A DNA stretch of 64,000 nucleotides from Pseudomonas sp. W4I3 (GCF_030816195.1 NZ_JAUSXS010000001.1:2999501-3063500); one strand, 5' to 3'. Positions 34,837 to 45,455 are shown, counted from the first letter of the stretch. Program-made: numbers and translations. The notes: a model not told the origin generated them from the sequence alone.

Positions 34837-35631
34837 ATGAGCAGCGTCACCTCGCTACCGAGCGTTTCCAGTACCGTCCGCCAACGCGTCACGCCAGAGG
34901 AGTGGGAGGTGCGCGTCAAACTGGCCGCCGCCTATCGGCTGGCGGCCTTGTACAAGTGGACCGACCATATCTATACGCACTTCTCCGCCCGTGTACCGGG
35001 CCCGGAGGAACACTTCCTGATCAACGCGTTCGGCCTGTTGTTCGATGAAATCAGTGCGTCCAACCTGGTCAAGGTCGACCTCGACGGCACCCTGGTCGAC
35101 GACCCCACTGGCCTGGGCATCAACTACGCCGGCTACGTGATCCACAGCGCCATCCACGGCGCGCGCCACGACCTGCAAGCGGTGCTGCACACCCATACCC
35201 GCGACGGTATTGCGGTCTCCGCGCAAAAGGACGGGTTACTGCCCATTTCCCAACACTCCATCGCGTTCTCCGGTCGCGTGGCGTATCACGGCTACGAAGG
35301 CGTGGCTCTGGACCTGGACGAACGCGAACGGCTGGTGGCGGACCTGGGCGACAAGAGCGTGATGATCTTGCGCAACCACGGGCTGCTGACCGCAGGCATC
35401 AGCGTGGAGCACGCATTCCAGCAGCTGCAGGGTTTGGAGCGGGCGTGCAATATCCAGATTGCGGCGCAGGCGGCGGGGAATGCGGAGCTGGTGTTTCCAC
35501 CGGCTGAAGTGGTGGCCAGGGTTGAGGAGCAGGCCAAGGTATTCAGCAGCGGCGACGGGCCTGGGGTGGCGCGGCATTGGAATGCGTTGATTCGGCAGCT
35601 GGAGCGTACCGATACCGACTACAAGAACTGA
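34837..35631 (+). CDS. Class II aldolase/adducin family protein
   Basis: 264 residues. The zinc site of the family is visible: HSAIHGARHDLQAVLHTHTRDG (His-x-His) in the middle and a third His in ILRNHGLLTAG. YKWTDHIYTHFSARVPG near residue 47 is the usual N-terminal motif. Family enzymes cleave or epimerise sugar phosphates, but many members have unknown substrates. It is monocistronic, preceded by AT-rich DNA containing a motif shared with the organosulfur promoter, so it may belong to the same regulon. Confidence 0.82.
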   Translation: MSSVTSLPSVSSTVRQRVTPEEWEVRVKLAAAYRLAALYKWTDHIYTHFSARVPGPEEHFLINAFGLLFDEISASNLVKVDLDGTLVDDPTGLGINYAGYVIHSAIHGARHDLQAVLHTHTRDGIAVSAQKDGLLPISQHSIAFSGRVAYHGYEGVALDLDERERLVADLGDKSVMILRNHGLLTAGISVEHAFQQLQGLERACNIQIAAQAAGNAELVFPPAEVVARVEEQAKVFSSGDGPGVARHWNALIRQLERTDTDYKN

Positions 35632-35685
35632 GTCATTGCAGGTTCAGATGCAGCAGGGAGCAAGCCCCCTGCGCATCGAAGCCGG

Positions 35686-37743
35686 TTATTGGGCCAGGTT
35701 GTGCTGGATTTGCTGCTTGGCCAAGGTCACCACGTTGTCCACGGTGAACCCGAACTTTTCCTGCAACTTCGCCAGCGGCGCCGAGGCGCCAAAGCTGTTC
35801 ATCACCACTTTGGCGCCGCTCTGCCCGACGTAGCGGTCCCAGCCCAGTGGGCCAGCCTGTTCCACCACCACCCGTGCTTTCACCGCTGGCGGCAACACGC
35901 TGTCGCGGTAGGCCTGGTCCTGGTCTTCAAACAATTCCCAGCTGGGCATCGACACCACGTGCGCGGCAACCCCTTCGCTGGTGAGTTGTTCATAGGCCTC
36001 GACCGCCAGGCTGACTTCGCTGCCCGTGGCGATCAGGATGACCTCAGGTTTATCCGCGCCGGCCAGCACGTACGCGCCTTTGGCCGCACCGGAGGCGGGC
36101 GCATACCGGTTACGGTCCAGCGTCGGCAGCGGCTGGCGCGACAGCACCACACAGCTTGGCCGATGGGTTTGCGCCAGCGCCACCTTCCACAACTGCGCCG
36201 TTTCATTCGCGTCGCCTGGGCGCAGCGTCAACACGCCTGGGGTGGCGCGCAGTTGGGTCAGGTGCTCGATGGGTTGATGCGTGGGGCCGTCTTCGCCCAC
36301 ACCGATGGAGTCGTGGGTGAACACGAAGATCACCGGCAACTCCATGATCGCCGCCAGACGAATCGGCGGTTTCATGTAATCGCTGAACACCAGGAACGTC
36401 GAGGTGTACGGCCGCAGGTAGGACAGCGCCATGCCGTTGGCAATCGCGCCCATGGCGTGCTCGCGGATGCCGAAGTGCAGGTTGCGCCCGCTGTAGTCGT
36501 CGGCACTGAAACGGCCGGCGCCGTCGAAGGTGAGGTTGGTCTTGGTCGAGGGCGACAAATCCGCCGAGCCGCCCAGCAACCAGGGGATCTGCTGGGCGAA
36601 GGCATTCAGCACCTGGCCGCCTGATGCGCGGCTGGCGACACCCTTGGCATCGGCCGCAAAATCGGGCAGGTCAGCCTGCCAGTGTTCGGGCATTTCGCCG
36701 GCGCGCATGCGTTGCAGTTCATCGGCGCGTTGCGGGTCCAGAGACGACAAGGTCTGGTTCCACTGCGCGAACAGCGGCTCGGCACGCTCGTGCAGGGCGT
36801 CGCGCAATGCCGTGCGCGCCTCGTCGGGCACCAAGAAGCTTGAGTCCTGCGGCCAGCCATATGCGGCTTTGGTCAGGCGGATTTCCTCGTCGCCCAACGG
36901 CTCGCCATGGGCGGCGGCGGTGTTGTGTTTGTGCGGCGAGCCGTAGCCGATCACGCTGTCGACCACAATCAGGGTGGGTGCGCCGGTATTGGCCTTGAAC
37001 GTTTCAAACGCCACGCACAGTGCCTGCAGGTCATTGGCATCGGTGACGTGCACGGTGTGCCAGCCGTAGGCCTGGAAGCGCTTGATCACATCTTCACTGA
37101 AGGCCAGCTCGGTGTGGCCCTCGATGCTGATGGTATTGTTGTCGTAGATCCAGCACAGGTTATCCAGGCGCAAATGCCCGGCCATCGACGCCGCTTCACC
37201 GCTGATGCCTTCCATCATGTCGCCATCACCGCACAGGGTGTAGACGTCGTAGTCGAACAGCACCTGGCCGTCACGATTGAAACGCTCGCCCAGCCACCGG
37301 CTGGCCATGGCCATGCCCACGCTGTTGGCGCAGCCCTGGCCCAAAGGACCGGTGGTGGTTTCCACGCCGGTGGTCATGCGGTACTCGGGGTGCCCCGGGG
37401 TTTTGGAACTCATCTGGCGGAACTGCTTGATGTCGTCCAGGCTGACCGCCGGCTGCCCGGAACGCTTGCCGTGGGCGTCGATCTCCACCACACCGGCCAG
37501 GTGCAACAGCGAATACAGCAGCATCGACGCATGCCCCACCGACAACACAAAGCGGTCGCGGTTGGGCCAATCGGGGTGCTCCGGGTGGTAGCGCAGAAAG
37601 CGACTCCACAGCGTATAGCCCACCGGCGCCAGGCCCATGGGCGTGCCGGGGTGGCCCGAATTGGCCTTCTGCACGGCATCCATGGCCAGCGTGCGGATTG
37701 TGTTGATGCATTGGGTGTCGGCGGCTGTGGCGGTGTGATTCAT
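35686..37743 (-). CDS. tkt: Transketolase
   Basis: 685 residues from the ATG at 37741-37743 (MNHTATAADTQCINTIRTLA); the frame is open further upstream without homology. Thiamine-diphosphate signatures: KANSGHPGTPMGLAPVGY near residue 25, the GDGDMMEGIS motif, and the transketolase loop YLRPYTSTFLVFSDYMKPP. Thiamine- and Mg-dependent two-carbon transfer in the pentose phosphate pathway. It is monocistronic and not beside the usual epd/pgk genes, so it may be a second copy. Confidence 0.93.
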   Translation of the reverse strand: MNHTATAADTQCINTIRTLAMDAVQKANSGHPGTPMGLAPVGYTLWSRFLRYHPEHPDWPNRDRFVLSVGHASMLLYSLLHLAGVVEIDAHGKRSGQPAVSLDDIKQFRQMSSKTPGHPEYRMTTGVETTTGPLGQGCANSVGMAMASRWLGERFNRDGQVLFDYDVYTLCGDGDMMEGISGEAASMAGHLRLDNLCWIYDNNTISIEGHTELAFSEDVIKRFQAYGWHTVHVTDANDLQALCVAFETFKANTGAPTLIVVDSVIGYGSPHKHNTAAAHGEPLGDEEIRLTKAAYGWPQDSSFLVPDEARTALRDALHERAEPLFAQWNQTLSSLDPQRADELQRMRAGEMPEHWQADLPDFAADAKGVASRASGGQVLNAFAQQIPWLLGGSADLSPSTKTNLTFDGAGRFSADDYSGRNLHFGIREHAMGAIANGMALSYLRPYTSTFLVFSDYMKPPIRLAAIMELPVIFVFTHDSIGVGEDGPTHQPIEHLTQLRATPGVLTLRPGDANETAQLWKVALAQTHRPSCVVLSRQPLPTLDRNRYAPASGAAKGAYVLAGADKPEVILIATGSEVSLAVEAYEQLTSEGVAAHVVSMPSWELFEDQDQAYRDSVLPPAVKARVVVEQAGPLGWDRYVGQSGAKVVMNSFGASAPLAKLQEKFGFTVDNVVTLAKQQIQHNLAQ

Positions 37744-37917
37744 GAAACCGGTCTCCCTCGAGTGGCGATCTACAGTGGAGGGCAGGGGGCCGCAAAGGTT
37801 TGATCCTATCGCCGGGGTTGCGACGAACGGGGCGTATTGACCTCGGACATGACAAGACCCTTGGGAATGGGCTAGTTTCAAGGGGTAGGCCCATTGATCA
37901 ACTAGTGGAGGTACGCC

Positions 37918-38142
37918 ATGCCAGTGAAACACGACCTGTATCAGGACTTGGGGATGAGCAAGGAAGTTGTTCACGAACGCAGGGCGAGTGACAAGCGTCT
38001 GCACTCGCTGCTCACTCAATACGACGCCGCCGATGGCGAGGTGCTGAAGGCGGAGTCGGCCAGTGCCAGCGATGACGAAGTGGAAAAGCTGAAGAAGAAA
38101 CGGCTGTTGATCAAAGACGAGATTGTCGCGAAGTTGACTTAA
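37918..38142 (+). CDS. YdcH family (DUF465) small protein
   Basis: 74 residues, strongly charged and helical. It has the DUF465 pattern of an N-terminal HDLYQDL, then a central coil and a KLKKKRLLIKDEI tail. GGAGG lies 6-10 nt before the ATG. Function of the family is not established. Confidence 0.8.
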   Translation: MPVKHDLYQDLGMSKEVVHERRASDKRLHSLLTQYDAADGEVLKAESASASDDEVEKLKKKRLLIKDEIVAKLT

Positions 38143-38157
38143 GCGAAATTCCAACCC

Positions 38158-38185
38158 GTGGCGAGGGAGCAAGCTTCCTCGCCAC
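38158..38185. repeat. Short REP-like hairpin
   Basis: GTGGCGAGGGA and TTCCTCGCCAC pair around a short loop just after the YdcH-like gene. Same class as 3374-3479 but only one hairpin. Confidence 0.6.
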
Positions 38186-38336
38186 ACTCCGTTTGTTTCA
38201 GTCGAATGTGCACATTTGTTCAGAATTGTTTGAGGGACAAGCTCAAGCTCACTCCTTATGATGCGCCCCGTCCACCCGGCTCTGGGGCTTTTTGCGGCGC
38301 AAGGATTGCGTTGTTGAGCCGGGCGGACATCCGTTT

Positions 38337-39713
38337 TTATACCAGCAGCGTCCTCATGCACTCATCCATCGAACGCTGCTGCGTCTCGCCATACAGCTGC
38401 AACTCATCGATTGTCTCGCGGCCCAGCGCCTGCTCGAATTCGGCACGGTTCGAATTGGCCGCGTAGTGACTCTGCGCGGCATCCCCCAGGTTCGACTGAA
38501 AGATTCCCGCCGCGCTCACCGGCAGGAAGTCCTCGTACACCAGCGGTTCTACTTGCACGTGCCCCGCGCTGATCAGTTCCTCCAATGTGCGCGGTTGGTC
38601 GGCCTTGCCGCGGGCCGCCAGGCCTATCTCGCTGGGGAAGTAGCGGAAGTACGCCAAGCTTTGCTCGCGCATTTGCGCGTGGTCGTCCGGGAATGCCTGG
38701 AAGTGTTGCGCCATCAATTGCTCATAACGCGCGGCGTTGGATTCGTTGGGGAAGGCGCCGAGTTCATCGCGGGCGGTATTCAGCAATTGGTCGTACAGGG
38801 CGCGTCCCTTGGGCGTGAGCGCGACGCCGCGCTGTTCGATTTCGCCGAAGCGTGCGCTGTGGCTGCCCTGGGCATCGGTAAACGCAATGGGTTCGTCAAG
38901 GGCCTTGAAGCTGGTCTGGCGCAGCAGGATCGGGCAGTTACGCCGAGGTGGGCCTTCGATCACGGCCTTGGGGGTGATGCCGTTGTCGGGCATCGCGGCC
39001 TGCACCCGGTCGATGTCCAGGGTGCGCGGGGTGAGGTGGTTGATGTGCGGGCCCTTGAAGGCCACCACGTCGGCGATCAGGCGATGTTGGTCGCTGAGTT
39101 GCCGATACTGCGCAGCCGTGACGGTGGCGGTGTGGTGCCAGCGAAAGGTCTCCAGCGCCTGTCGGATAAATGCCTCGGCGTCGTCGGCATCAAGGCCGCC
39201 GTCTCGTTCGGCCTGTTCGATCAGCGCCAGGGCGCCGGGGGTGAAGATCGAGCGCTTGGCCAGGGCGGTTTCGGCGAAGCTGCGCAGCGCGGGGCTTTCG
39301 ATCAGTTCCAGGCGCAGCAGCGAGGTGAACACGCGAAACGGGCTGGTTTGCAGCGACTGTTCGTGGACGGCGCGAAAGGCGGTGGAGTGCACCGGCACGC
39401 CGGCCGGTGTCAGGTCGTAATAGCCCACCGGTTGCATGCCCATCACCGCGAACAGGCGGCAGATGGTCGCCAGCTCCGCGGCGCTGCCCAGGCGGATCGC
39501 ACCGTGACGCTCCATGTCCAGGCGCTGGATTTCGCCGGTACGGTGCAGGTGCTCGGCCAGGCCTTGGTTGCTCTCCAGCACCCGTGCGTTGGTTTGGGCC
39601 ACCAGCGCCATCAGCGCGCCGTACAACGGCACTTCATCCCTGTACATATCGGACATCGCCCGGGAAAAGCCCTTACGGATCTCGTCGGGGCTGACATGTG
39701 CGGTACCTGGCAT
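38337..39713 (-). CDS. hglS: 2-oxoadipate dioxygenase/decarboxylase (HglS, YdcJ/DUF1338 family)
   Basis: 458 residues from the ATG at 39711-39713 (MPGTAHVSPDEIRKGFSRAM). The protein has the VOC-like fold of DUF1338 proteins, with candidate metal residues in FRWHHTATVT and INHLTPRTLDID. In P. putida HglS is an Fe(II) enzyme converting 2-oxoadipate to D-2-hydroxyglutarate in D-lysine catabolism. Other lysine-pathway genes are not in this window. It is divergent from an OprD porin gene. Confidence 0.83.
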   Translation of the reverse strand: MPGTAHVSPDEIRKGFSRAMSDMYRDEVPLYGALMALVAQTNARVLESNQGLAEHLHRTGEIQRLDMERHGAIRLGSAAELATICRLFAVMGMQPVGYYDLTPAGVPVHSTAFRAVHEQSLQTSPFRVFTSLLRLELIESPALRSFAETALAKRSIFTPGALALIEQAERDGGLDADDAEAFIRQALETFRWHHTATVTAAQYRQLSDQHRLIADVVAFKGPHINHLTPRTLDIDRVQAAMPDNGITPKAVIEGPPRRNCPILLRQTSFKALDEPIAFTDAQGSHSARFGEIEQRGVALTPKGRALYDQLLNTARDELGAFPNESNAARYEQLMAQHFQAFPDDHAQMREQSLAYFRYFPSEIGLAARGKADQPRTLEELISAGHVQVEPLVYEDFLPVSAAGIFQSNLGDAAQSHYAANSNRAEFEQALGRETIDELQLYGETQQRSMDECMRTLLV

Positions 39714-40001
39714 AGAAAAATTCCTGAAGGCTAAGGCGAGGGGCTTGGCTTTCTGCGGATTCTGTTGGGGCACAACGGTGCGTGCAAACGAAGTTTCCTC
39801 TGGACTTCATTCTGCAAACGAATGAGGTGACAAAAATATGACAACGCTCAGCCTCGGCGAAATTTCATTTTTCAGCGGTTTTCCTAACTAATTCTTCACG
39901 GAGTTCGCCGGGGGCGGCATGAAACAATCGTCACGTTTGTAGGGATGAAAACGCCGTTTTGCACACAACACTCATAAAAAAATGTTCAGGGGCCGTCGTT
40001 A

Positions 40002-41411
40002 ATGAAAATTTCTACACTGGCGTTATCCATCACCGCCGCCGTGCTTGCACAGCAGGCGTGCGCTGATGACTTCGGGCTCGGCGCCTTGGGCACGGGCAAC
40101 GGTCACAGCGGCTTTGTCGAAGACAGCCATGCGTCCGTCAGCTCGCGCAGCATGTATTACAGCGCAGACAACCGTTCGGGCAGCAATAACGATCTGCGCG
40201 AAGCCGCGACAGCGCTGCGCCTGGATTACAAATCCGGTTATACCCAGGGCACCCTTGGCGTCGGGTTTGACGTGATGGCCTTCGGAGCCCTGCGCCTGGA
40301 TGGCGGCGACGGTCACACCGCGGGCCCCGGCTTGTCCGGCAATGGCAACAGCTTCTTCCCGACCAAAAACAACGGCACCGAGCCCGCCGATTCCTTCGGC
40401 CGCGCCGCGGGCAATGTTAAATTCCGTATTTCCCAGACCGAGTTGCACGTTGGCGGCGGCCTGGCTCCGGTCCTGCCGATCCTGGTCTCGAACGACAGCC
40501 GCGTGGCGCCGCAGACCTTCGATGGCGGCATCCTCACGTCCAGCGACATTCCCAACGTTACCTTCACGGGCGGTGAACTGAACCGCGCCGAAGGCCGCGC
40601 CTCCAGCAACTCGACAGGCTTGAGCGTGGCCGGCGGCACGCGTGACAGCGACAGCTTCAAGTTCGGCGGGGTGGATTACAAACCCTTCGGCTCTTCCGAC
40701 AACGCCGTCGCGAAAAACCTGACATTGCAGTACTACTACGCGCAATTGCAGGACTTCTACAAACAGAACTACTTCGGCCTTGTGCATGTGCTGCCACTGG
40801 GCAACGATCAGTCGTTCAAGACCGACCTGCGCTATTTCGACAGCAGCAGCGATGGCAAGAATGGTGAGAGCGGTTACCAGTTCAATAACAATGGTGGCTA
40901 CGCCAGGCACGCCAATGAAGTGGACAACAAAACCTACAGTGCCGCCTTCACCTACCAATTGGGCGGCAGCAGCTTGATGCTCGGCCATATCGGCGTGGGT
41001 GACGACGGCGGCTTTGTGTGGGTCAACCAGGGCAGCCTGGCCGACCCCCACGCCCAGGGCGCTGGTGGCAGCGACTTCTACCTGTTTACCGATGCGGTGG
41101 TGGGCCAGTTTTCCCGCGCGGGCGAGCAGGTCAACTTCGGCCAGTATGCGTATGATTTCAAGGCTTACGTGCCGGGCCTGAAAGCCTCTGTTGCCTACTT
41201 GAACGGCAGCGATATCAAGGCCAAGGTGGCCGGTGGCCCTGACCAGAAAGAAAACGAAACCGATTTTCGCCTGGATTACGTCGTGCAAGCCGGCCCTCTG
41301 AAAGGCTTCGGTACCACCTTTCGCACCGGCACCTACCACGGTAAAAACACCGGCACCGCCGACCAGGACCAAACCCGCCTGATCTTCAACTACACCTACG
41401 CGCTGTTCTAA
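40002..41411 (+). CDS. OprD-family outer-membrane porin
   Basis: 469 residues, signal peptide ending ...QQACA (about 21). The mature part starts with the OprD pattern (GFVEDSHASVSSRSMYYSAD) and ends in a terminal aromatic beta strand (TRLIFNYTYALF). It forms a substrate-specific channel for amino acids or carboxylates. The divergent hglS gene hints at, but does not prove, a lysine-pathway substrate. Confidence 0.88.
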   Translation: MKISTLALSITAAVLAQQACADDFGLGALGTGNGHSGFVEDSHASVSSRSMYYSADNRSGSNNDLREAATALRLDYKSGYTQGTLGVGFDVMAFGALRLDGGDGHTAGPGLSGNGNSFFPTKNNGTEPADSFGRAAGNVKFRISQTELHVGGGLAPVLPILVSNDSRVAPQTFDGGILTSSDIPNVTFTGGELNRAEGRASSNSTGLSVAGGTRDSDSFKFGGVDYKPFGSSDNAVAKNLTLQYYYAQLQDFYKQNYFGLVHVLPLGNDQSFKTDLRYFDSSSDGKNGESGYQFNNNGGYARHANEVDNKTYSAAFTYQLGGSSLMLGHIGVGDDGGFVWVNQGSLADPHAQGAGGSDFYLFTDAVVGQFSRAGEQVNFGQYAYDFKAYVPGLKASVAYLNGSDIKAKVAGGPDQKENETDFRLDYVVQAGPLKGFGTTFRTGTYHGKNTGTADQDQTRLIFNYTYALF

Positions 41412-41480
41412 GTCTTCATGTGCACCCGGGCGTCATTGGGCTCTACACTGCTGCTCACTCGGCAGGCGATGGAGGACTCA

Positions 41481-44118
41481 ATGACGGCCACACCCATACA
41501 CCCAATGCTCGACACCCTCGAAGGCCAGCGCCTGACGGCGCAGGATGCAGAGTGCTGGCGCGAGTGGGGGCCCTACCTGAGTGAACGCCAATGGGGCACC
41601 GTGCGCGAGGACTACAGCGCCGACGGCGATGCCTGGGCCTATTTCCCACATGAACATGCACGCAGCCGCGCCTACCGTTGGGGCGAGGATGGCCTGGCCG
41701 GTTTCAGCGACAAGGCGCAACGCTGGTGCCTGGGCCTGGCGCTGTGGAACGAGCGCGATGCGATCCTCAAGGAACGTCTTTTCGGCCTCGACAACGCCGA
41801 GGGCAACCATGGCGAGGACGTCAAGGAACTGTACTTTTTCGTCGATGGCGTGCCGAGCCATGCCTACATGCGCATGCTCTACAAATATCCCCATGCAGCG
41901 TTTCCCTACGCCGACCTGATCGCCGAAAACGCCCGTCGCGGGCTGGCTGATACCGAATATGAAATCCTCGATACCGGTGTGTTCGACGACAACCGCTACT
42001 GCGACGTCAGCGTCGAGTACGCCAAGCACCAACCCGACGATATCTTCATGCGCATCACCGTGCACAACCGCTCGGAGCAACCCACGCGCCTGCAGGTGTT
42101 GCCCCAGCTGTGGGCACGCAATGACTGGAGCTGGACGTTCGACGCACCCAAGCCTGATTTGACCCTGGACGGTGACCGCGTGCGCGCCCGTCATCATGAG
42201 TTGGGCGATCGCCACCTCAGCGCCTGGGGCCAGGACGGCGTGGAATGGTTGTTTTGTGAAAACCAGACCAACTTTCCCCGGCTGGGTGGGCCATCGGCGC
42301 CGGGGCCGTTCAAGGACGGTATCAACGATTATGTGGTGAACGGCATTCAAGGCGCTGTTCGCCGGGACGCGGGAACCAAGGTCGCAGCGCGGTTCTGCCT
42401 GGAGCTGGCGGGTGATGAGCGCAAAATCCTGTACCTGCGTTTCGCCCCCGTGGACGCGCCCGAGGTCAACGCGCGCAAGCTGTTTGAGCAGCGCCGCCAG
42501 GAGACCGACGAGTTCTATGCGGCCTTGCAGGAGGGGATCGCCGACGCCGATGCCCGCAACGTACAACGCCAGGCCCTGGCCGGGTTGTTGTGGTCCAAGC
42601 AGTTGTATTATTTCGATGTCAACCAGTGGCTGGACGGCGACCCGGCCCAGCCCGCGCCGCCGCCCGAGCGCCTGCATCTGCGCAATAGCCATTGGCGGCA
42701 CCTGTCCAATTTCGACATCCTGTCCATGCCCGACACATGGGAGTATCCCTGGTACGCCTCGTGGGACCAGGGCTTTCAAGCGGTGGCCCTGGCGCTGATC
42801 GATCCGGGCTACGCCAAGCAACAGCTGTTGTTGCTGGTGAAGGACCGTTTCATGCACCCCAACGGCCAATTGCCGGCCTATGAGTGGCGCTTCGACGATG
42901 CCAACCCGCCCGTTCACGCCTGGGCCAGCTGGCGCGTCTACCAGCAGGACAAGGCGTTGACGGGGGGTGGGTGACATGGACTTTCTGGAGCGGATTTTCC
43001 ACAAACTGCTGCTGAATTTTTCCTGGTGGGTCAACCGTAAGGATGCCGAGGGCCGCAACCTGTTTCAGGGCGGTTTTCTGGGGCTGGACAATATCGCTCT
43101 GTTCGACCGCTCGGCGCCGCTGCCGCCGGGTTATCAACTGGACCAGGCCGACGGTACGGCGTGGGTGGCCGCCTATGCACTGGACCTGATGCGCATCGCC
43201 CTGGAGCTGGCCAAGCGCAATGGTGTGTACGTGGATATCGCGGTGAAGTTTTTCGAGCACTTCCTGTACATCGCCGGCGCCATCAACCGCGTCGACGACA
43301 GCGCCGAAGGGCTGTGGGATGAGCAGGATCTGTTCTTCTACGACGTGCTGCATCGCCCCGATGGCGAGAGCGAGCCGGTGCGCCTGCGTTCCATCGTCGG
43401 GCTGATGCCGCTGTTTGCGGTGCTGGTGCTGGAGCAGCGTGAGCATGAAGGCCTGGAAGGCTTGCGCGAGCGACTGTTGGGCTTCATGCATCATCGGCCG
43501 GACCTGGCCAGGCTGGTATCGCGCTGGAACGAACCGGGGCAGGGCAATCGACTGTTGCTGGCGTTGCTGCGCGGCGAGCGCACCAAGGACTTGCTGCGGC
43601 GCATGCTCGACGAGGATGAGTTTCTGTCGGCGTTTGGCGTGCGCTCCTTGTCCAAGGCCTTCGCCGAGCAGCCCCTGGCACTGAAGATGAATGGCAACAC
43701 CCTGTGCGCCAGTTACCAGCCCGGCGAATCCGATTCGCGCCTGTACGGCGGCAACTCCAACTGGCGCGGGCCGTTGTGGATGCCGGTCAACTACATGCTG
43801 ATCGAGTCGCTGCGCGAATTTCATCGCTATTACGCGGATAACTTTTCAGTGGAGTACCCCAAGGGCAGTGGTTACCTGTCCTCCCTGGAGGAAGTGGCCG
43901 ACAGCCTCAGCGAGCGTCTGACCGGGTTGTTTCTGAGGGACGAGAACGGCCTGCGCCCGTCAATGGCGGGGTATGCGCAGCTGGAAGCGGACCCGCTCAG
44001 CCGTGACCTGGTGTTGTTCCATGAGTATTTCCATGGAGAAACCGGGAGGGGGTTGGGGGCATCGCACCAGACGGGGTGGAGTGCGTTGGTGGCGTTGTTG
44101 CTGCAACCTAAAAACTAA
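41481..44118 (+). pseudogene. MGH1/GH63-like glucosidase, split by a one-base frameshift
   Basis: Two frames together make one protein of about 880 residues. Frame 1 runs from the ATG at 41481 (GGAGG at 41471-41475) to a TGA at 42972-42974. Frame 2 continues from about 42967 to 44118. The break lies in a run of six G (42962-42967); with five G the reading continues as LTGVGDMDFLERIFHKLLLNF. The N-terminal part has YFVHEHARSR-like glycosidase-family sequence (YFPHEHARSRAYRWGEDG), and the C-terminal part has LYGGNSNWRGPLWMPVNY, typical of (alpha/alpha)6 glucosidases. It may be a true mutation, phase variation or a sequencing error. Confidence 0.8.
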
Positions 44119-44119
44119 A

Positions 44120-44147
44120 TGTGGGAGGGGGCAAGCCCCCTCCCACA
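44120..44147. repeat. Single REP hairpin
   Basis: TGTGGGAGGGGGC/GCCCCCTCCCACA compact hairpin directly after the glucosidase stop codon, between convergent genes. Confidence 0.8.
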
Positions 44148-44181
44148 CTGGATCTTTATCTGACTCAGGATTGCCCTTGAA

Positions 44182-44496
44182 TCAGGAAGGAAACAGCTCG
44201 CTCAGCTTCATCGCCAGCATCATGTCGCCTTCGGTGCGCAGTTTGCCGCCCATGAACGCCTGCATGCCGTCGGTGGAACCGTCGACGATGCCTTCCAGGG
44301 TTTCGCTGTCCATGACCAGGGTCACTTGGGCGTCCGGGTTTTCGCCTTCCTGCAGTTCGCAGGTCTTGTCTTTGACCACCAGCGAAAAGTTCTTGGTGTC
44401 GTCGATACGGAAACCGAATACCAGGTCCAGGCCTTCAGCGGCGCTTGGGTTGAATTTGGCTTTCATTGCTTCTACGGCTTTAGCTACGTCAGTCAT
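44182..44496 (-). CDS. SCP2 sterol-carrier domain protein
   Basis: 104 residues, a single SCP2 domain (VVKDKTCELQEGENPDAQVTL; then GIVDGSTDGMQAFMGGKLRT). Such small proteins bind lipids or acyl chains in the cytoplasm. It lies downstream of and on the same strand as the histidine phosphatase gene, with a 56-bp gap. Confidence 0.85.
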   Translation of the reverse strand: MTDVAKAVEAMKAKFNPSAAEGLDLVFGFRIDDTKNFSLVVKDKTCELQEGENPDAQVTLVMDSETLEGIVDGSTDGMQAFMGGKLRTEGDMMLAMKLSELFPS

Positions 44497-44552
44497 GGTT
44501 TCGATCCTTTAGGGTAGAGTCCAGTGACCTTGGGGTCACGGTTGGCCGCAGT

Positions 44553-45263
44553 TCATCGGAAGGTGATGAACTGCGGCGCCTTCAACAGCTGCAAGTGGGT
44601 ATGAGTGTTGAAGGAAGCCAGCGCCACCTCGCGACCACGGAATTTCAGCTGGTTGAGCGAGGTGTTAACAATTTGCCAGTTCAGTTCGAACGCCTGGGCC
44701 ACCGGCATTCGGGTAATCAGGTGGAGCAGGGCGGTGATGGTGCCGCCGGAGGTAAATACCGCGATCTTGTGCCCGTTGTCGGCTGCCTCGAGGATGCGCT
44801 GCAAGCCGCCGTTGACGCGCTCGACAAACCCCTGCCAGCTTTCCAGCCCCGGAGGGTCGTAGCTGCCGGCCAGCCAGCGCTCGATGATCAGGGCGAAGAT
44901 TCGCTGGAATTCGCTGCGGTTCTGCGCGCCATTGCGCAGGATGTGTACGGCGTCGGGTTCAGCGCCGAGCAGATCGGGGAGCAGGCCGCGAATGATTGCC
45001 TCGCCGTCGAATTCGTTGAATGCGCTGTCGATTTCCAGGGGCGGAACCGGCAGGCCGAGGGTGCGGTATTGATCGAACGCGGCGGTGGCGGTGTGCTGCT
45101 GGCGGCGTAGATCACCCGACAGGCAACGATCGAACTTAAGCCCCAGGTCTGCCAAGTGGCGACCGAGTACCCGGGCTTGTTCCACACCGACGGGCGACAG
45201 GACGTCATAGTCGTCTGCACCGAAGGAGGCCTGGCCATGTCGAATCAGATAGATGCTGCCCAC
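44553..45263 (-). CDS. Histidine phosphatase family protein
   Basis: 236 residues starting MGSIYLIRHGQASFG; RHG is the phosphohistidine motif of the phosphoglycerate-mutase superfamily. A second catalytic His would be in the AVFTSGGTITALLH region, where the usual 'SHG' is replaced by 'TSGG'. This may alter catalysis. Substrate unknown. Confidence 0.84.
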   Translation of the reverse strand: MGSIYLIRHGQASFGADDYDVLSPVGVEQARVLGRHLADLGLKFDRCLSGDLRRQQHTATAAFDQYRTLGLPVPPLEIDSAFNEFDGEAIIRGLLPDLLGAEPDAVHILRNGAQNRSEFQRIFALIIERWLAGSYDPPGLESWQGFVERVNGGLQRILEAADNGHKIAVFTSGGTITALLHLITRMPVAQAFELNWQIVNTSLNQLKFRGREVALASFNTHTHLQLLKAPQFITFR

Positions 45264-45455
45264 GTCCGTTTTCCCGGTACGTTGAAAGTCTGGCGAGGTT
45301 ATGAGGATGCCTGCGAGCTGTCAATGAAAAAACATACGCTTGTTTTAAAAGCCCGTTAGAGGTGCGCTGCTGGCGGTTTGGGCACTGGTCCACAGGCAGT
45401 AGCGCCGGTATGCTGGGCCATCCGCGCCTGGCGCAGTGCATTCTTAAGGAGACAT

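Noticed and set aside
35649-35670. REP element after the aldolase-family gene
   Set aside because: Only a short fragment (GCAGGGAGCAAGCCCCCTGC) remains, too small to call as an element.
38259-38330. Inverted repeat CCACCCGGCTC/GAGCCGGGCGG as a terminator of hglS
   Set aside because: The loop is about 50 nt and no T-run follows the stem on the hglS strand; pairing is imperfect.
44525-44540. Short hairpin GTGACC-TTGG-GGTCAC as a terminator after the histidine phosphatase gene
   Set aside because: The stem is only 6 bp and there is no T-run on either strand.
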